Below are positions 7,804 through 11,616 of a DNA stretch of 11,616 nt, one piece after another. Source of the DNA: Saksenaea vasiformis B4078 (lineage: Eukaryota > Mucoromycota > Mucoromycetes > Mucorales > Saksenaeaceae); NCBI GenBank assembly GCA_000697055.1, contig JNDT01001003.1, positions 1 through 11,616 on the forward strand. Reading direction: 5' to 3'. Position numbers and translations under genes: made by a program. A model generated the notes under the pieces. That model worked only from the letters and a program-made list of their open reading frames with translations, was not told the DNA's origin and searched no databases. The stretch's first letter is position 1. Each line of letters starts with the position of its first letter.

Positions 7804-10800
7804 TTAATTACAATAGTTGCTCGTATTTCCATTTTTTTGCTTTCCGAGGACACGTTCGGTTATGCTACTCTTGTAGGCCTCTTCTGCCCCTGCTGCAAGT
7901 ATCTCATATTGATCTTGCATACCATACTTATCACAGAAATTTCGGACATCTTCGCTGATGTGATCATTCTACAAAAAGATATGAGGACAAGATCATTGCT
8001 AGTAATATTTACCCCATGAAGAATAAGCATTTTCTTGCCCCTCCTAGGCGTGCTAATTTCGATCTTTAGAGTTACTTTTTTGTTGTTGCTGGTTGAAGGC
8101 GTTGGTGCTAGTGGAGAAAGAGGAACAGGGTCGTTGACAGGAGTGGACGTGGCTCGAGTAGGTGTCAACACATTTGTTACGAAGGGCTTATGTTTGATGC
8201 TGGTAAATGACTCCGAGGCTCCCTCTTCGTCTTCATCATCACCATCGTCAAGCTCTTCGCTTTCTTGCTCTTCATCATTTTCGCTATTCTCAAATAGTCG
8301 ATGATCCACGTCTTCCACAGCATAAGGCTTTACTGACAGACCTCCCCAATGTGACTGAAGTTGATGAGGTTCGGGTTTCTCGTCAATATCGTAGCCTTCA
8401 TCGGTATACAGAAACGAATCGGATGTCTGCGTGGGAACGAGCGTACTCATGTCCACCAAGATCTCTCTTGAGATTGAATTCCTTTCGACAGAATCCGTCT
8501 TACCCGTGTCAATCAATGTCTGCGAGGTAGCGCCATTTATCGCCCCACGACTAGCTCCTAAAGCACTGGCAGTATAACTGCCCCAATCACCAGGCATGTG
8601 TTCTACAGGAATATCTGGACGTTTGCGTGATTTCCGTGTAGAGTTCCTGTAGCTACTATGGTTTTCAGTACTAAAAAAATCATCAGATGGTCTTGAGTGC
8701 TTTGATGATGTCGTATTTCCTGATTTAAGATTCGGTTTGTTTGTAGCTAATACAAACATATTAATCTTCGATCATCATATACGTATGGCAGATCCATACC
8801 AAATTTGGTAGGTTTTGAATAATTTTCCACTTCAGTACTCTCGTCGGAACTGGTTCGCCAATCTTTTGACGTCTTGTTTCGCCGAGAAAATCGAGGCTTT
8901 TGCTGTGCAGGAAGCGATTCTGTAACCGACAAGGGTTCCCATCCGTTTTCGCCTTCCGTCCAAAAAGTGGTGCTCTTTTGTTGCTCGATTACTTCTTCAA
9001 CACAGCCAGCTGTCTGGTCCCAGGCAATATATGCCTTAGGTGTACCCCAACCATTCGCGGGCTCAAAGGAATCTGCACTCTGAACTCTTCCCGAAAGGTC
9101 AAAGGATGCGTTGTGCGCTGTCCCCGTGCTACGGGTTCGTTGCTGAGGTTTCGCGGCTTCTGGTTTCTTACACCAATCTACGTCAATAGAGCCCCAACCG
9201 CCAAGCTTTTCTTCATCGTCCTTATCTTGGAGCCATTCGTTGGCTTCTGTCTCTTGCTCGTTTTGATCAGTCAATGGCATTTGATCGGTAGTAGGTGATA
9301 ATTTCCATCTTGTGTTTGGCCCTACTCCTTGTACGTGTTCTATTGACTTCACACCGTTGCTTGCGGGTATCGGCGCCGACATGTCTGGATGCTGCATTAG
9401 CGTATGGGACGTGGTAAATAGGTTGTCTGATGTGAGAGTCGCTGTGACGACAGGGGTCTTTTGAGTATCTACTGATTGTCCTTTGCTGTGCTAAGAAAAT
9501 TTGGAATCGCATTTAAATAGTGCCACATTACCTGCTGCATAATCAAAGGCTCTGTTATCTACAGTTGAACCGGAAATAATCGAATCATCGCTAAAATCTT
9601 CGAAACCATCCGATGAAGATAGCTAGAGATTCAGGGTTGGATGACACCTGACAGAGGGTAATACAGGAATACATACCTGTACTACGTCCATAATCTCTTC
9701 TAATGAGGTAAGGGATATACGAAGCTGCTCCGCAAGTATCTTTCTATGTCGGATGTTCAAGCATCGGTCCTTTGGGAACGTTGAAAAGTCTGGATCAGCT
9801 GACAAATCTGTGTTTACAAGCGCGTCGATGGCATTCTCATTTAGTGTTATTTGGCACATCTCCTCTTGCGTCTGATCTCCCATCCGGCAACGACTCTCAA
9901 TCGCGAATGTTCCCACGGGGGATGCAGCCACGGATTCATAGTTTACCAGCCGGATATGAGAGAGGGAATGCAGGTTTGCTGCACAGCACAAGTCGTAGAT
10001 GTCCCTCGGTTTTATCTCACCACAGGATTCAACGTGTAGGCTCCTGAGGGTTTTATGTGTCTGTTCTTCTGCTAACGCTAGGATAGTCTCCCTACCAATA
10101 CGTTGACAGTTGATGATATGGAAATATGTTAGCGGCGGTGTCATCTTGCACAATGTGGTCATGGAGTCATCTGTCAGCAATCCACAATTATGTAAACCAA
10201 GTGTCGAGAGTGAAAAGCAGCATTGTGCCAATATATTGAACGCATAGTCGGTGATAGCAACATTCTCCAATAACAGCCTCCGCAAGGGAAGTTGGGATAG
10301 GTTGTACGTTTTTGGCTTTTTTTGTTTGATAGCTGCTACTTGTGTATCCCAAGATGACGGTGCTGCATAAATTTCAAGATCATAAATGGAAGGACATGCC
10401 TCAAGTACCAAAAAAACTGAATCCATAGTAATTCGCGCTACGCCTCCAAGGCAAAGCTTAGTAAGGTTCGGAAAAGAAGTTGCAATGTGGTGGACGTGCT
10501 GATCTCTGATATGTAGAGCATGTGTCAGTGTCAGTTGTCTAAGACGCGGATTTCGCCTTGCACATAGCTCGAGTAAACCTTGCTCTGCCATATTTTCCAA
10601 AGATAGCTGAAGTGATTGCAAGAAATGACATCGCGTTGCTAAAGCAGCTGTAAATTTTGTTGGAACCAAGCACGTCGCGTCCAAAGTAAAAGAGCGCAAA
10701 CGTGGCAAAATCGCGCTGGCTGAAGGTAGGGGTACATTAGAATTTTGTGTTCCAATGATGGTGAGGGCTTGAAGACTGCGAAGATACGTTGCAAACTGCT

Positions 10801-11278
10801 CTAGCTGCATAGGATCGAGATGGTAGCCATAAACGGTGATGCTTTCAAGTTTTTCGCATTCTCGTGAAAGGCCAAGAATAATGTTTGGAGCTGCTAAAAT
10901 GGTATCTTGTGCTGCAATATGTTTCTTGGCTGTTGATCTTGTAAGAGGGCGAAAAACAGTTGGGTGAATATCGTCACCCACACAGAGTCTAAGGTGCCGT
11001 ACTGAGAGCGCTGCTCGTTTGCTCGACCGTATGATACGTAGGAATGCTTCGAACATAGCTCGGTTGTGAAATTCAGGTGATTCCCATAAAATGGCGACAG
11101 CAGCTTCACTCCAACTACGATGAATAAAGCAAGCCTGGTAGCGGTCATTCTGTGTGGGTAAGTAGCGACAAATGTTTTCCATGACACTGTAGGGTAGATC
11201 CAGCACTCTGTTGGCAGGTTTTTCAAAGCGCGGCTCCCATTCATCTTGTTCTTGCATTTGTCGCCCCTGTGCAATCAT
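7804..11278 (-). CDS. F-box/LRR protein with long disordered acidic tail bearing WG/GW motifs (1090 aa, 5 exons)
   Basis: Exons inferred on the minus strand: 11278-9677, 9622-9532, 9480-8800, 8746-8013, 7968-7804. Introns are GT-AG, 44-54 nt, and the joined frame gives 1090 codons. Residues about 24-70 are an F-box (VLDLPYSVMENICRYLP, then CFIHRSW and AILWESPEF), which binds Skp1 in SCF ubiquitin ligases. Residues about 90-450 are leucine-rich repeats of the RNI/AMN1-GRR1 type (LRQLTLTHALHIRD, LSTLGLHNCGLLTDDSM), the usual substrate-recruiting part. After about 530 the protein is low-complexity. It has WG/GW sites at W660, W709, W745, W846 and W925, a basic KSRKRP patch near 829-835, and an Asp/Glu run near 945-967. 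The end (about 1016-1080) is a compact module, VTLKIEISTP, KKMLILHG, then DVRNFCDKYGM and EILAAGAEEAY. The single-gene model is preferred over two genes because exons 1 and 2 join in frame at a good donor (CAG|GTATGT) and no promoter-sized gap exists. The F-box and LRRs are confident; the tail and splice sites are inferred. Confidence 0.82.
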
Positions 11279-11616
11279 AACTCGACGATCTGACAGAAAG
11301 AATGGTGGAAACGGTGAGGCGCTGGTGAGAGAACAACAAGGAAGGAGACTGAAACAGCATCTTAATTGCGGACTTCGAAACCTTTTTTGCAGCTGTTACA
11401 GCCACCATGATAGTCGGCATTCACGGAAGCAAGCGATGTCAATTGGCCATAGTTTTCTATCGTGCGCTTACATCTCACAAGTAAGGACAGATGTTACGCT
11501 ATTTTAGTGTCAAATGTAATTTGAAGATGAGGATCAATGTGTAAACCGCAAGCTTACATACATTACTACAAGTTTACCCTTCAAACCTTTCCTCTCTTAT
11601 TTTTCTTAAAATGTAT
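11279..11616 (-). promoter_or_regulatory. Upstream region of the F-box/LRR gene
   Basis: This is the presumed 5' UTR and promoter of the minus-strand gene. The frame ahead of the chosen ATG stays open for some tens of codons but offers no upstream in-frame ATG. Several out-of-frame ATGs occur on the minus strand (for example in ATGCCGACTATCATGG near 11402-11426), so the true transcript start or an upstream intron cannot be settled. No TATA box is clear, and I recognised no other gene here. Confidence 0.4.

Noticed and set aside
8035..8304. Plus-strand frame with a poly-serine run, and others at 8207-8530 and 8874-9298
   Set aside because: They are antisense shadows of the F-box gene; the serine run is the complement of its Asp/Glu-rich tract.
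7860..9512. A separate second minus-strand gene between the F-box gene and the DeSI gene
   Set aside because: In-frame short introns at 9623-9676 and 9481-9531 connect it to the F-box exon, there is no room for a promoter, and the segment has no independent start with domain content.
1..11616. CRISPR array, insertion sequence, or prokaryotic operon
   Set aside because: No spaced repeats, no transposase or terminal inverted repeats; the genes are intron-containing and eukaryotic.

Overview
The window is eukaryotic and looks fungal, most likely an early-diverging lineage related to Mucoromycota. Three things point there: a 5.8S/28S rRNA segment whose 5.8S wording resembles Mucorales (GTGGATCTCTTGG, AACGTAGCAAA, CCTGTTTCAG), very short GT-AG introns (37-59 nt), and two densely packed protein genes of fungal type. 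The lineage call is from memory of those motifs, not from a search.

Layout. (1) 1-4609, plus strand: a ribosomal DNA segment. A possible decayed 18S 3' end lies at 80-125, followed by ITS1, 5.8S (about 666-817), ITS2 and a large-subunit rRNA of about 3.6 kb (about 993-4609). The rRNA is easy to recognise, but several near-universal positions are altered, including peptidyl-transferase-centre bases, so this copy may be a degenerate or pseudogene rDNA unit. (2) 4610-5484: no gene recognised. (3) 5485-7740, plus strand: a ten-exon gene reconstructed here, encoding a 604-residue fusion of a DeSI/PPPDE (peptidase C97) domain, a thioredoxin domain with a CPPC site, and a PUL domain. (4) 7804-11278, minus strand: a five-exon gene reconstructed here, encoding a 1090-residue F-box/leucine-rich-repeat protein with a long disordered acidic tail that carries repeated WG/GW motifs and ends in a small conserved-looking module. 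(5) 11279-11616: upstream region of that gene.

The two protein genes converge, with stop codons only 63 nt apart, and share an AT-rich 3' region. Both products plausibly belong to ubiquitin/SUMO-type protein turnover: an isopeptidase linked to a Cdc48-binding type domain, and an SCF substrate receptor. No direct partnership is shown by the sequence. The most interesting points are the damaged rRNA core next to ordinary genes, the F-box protein with an Argonaute-hook-like tail, and the three-domain isopeptidase fusion.
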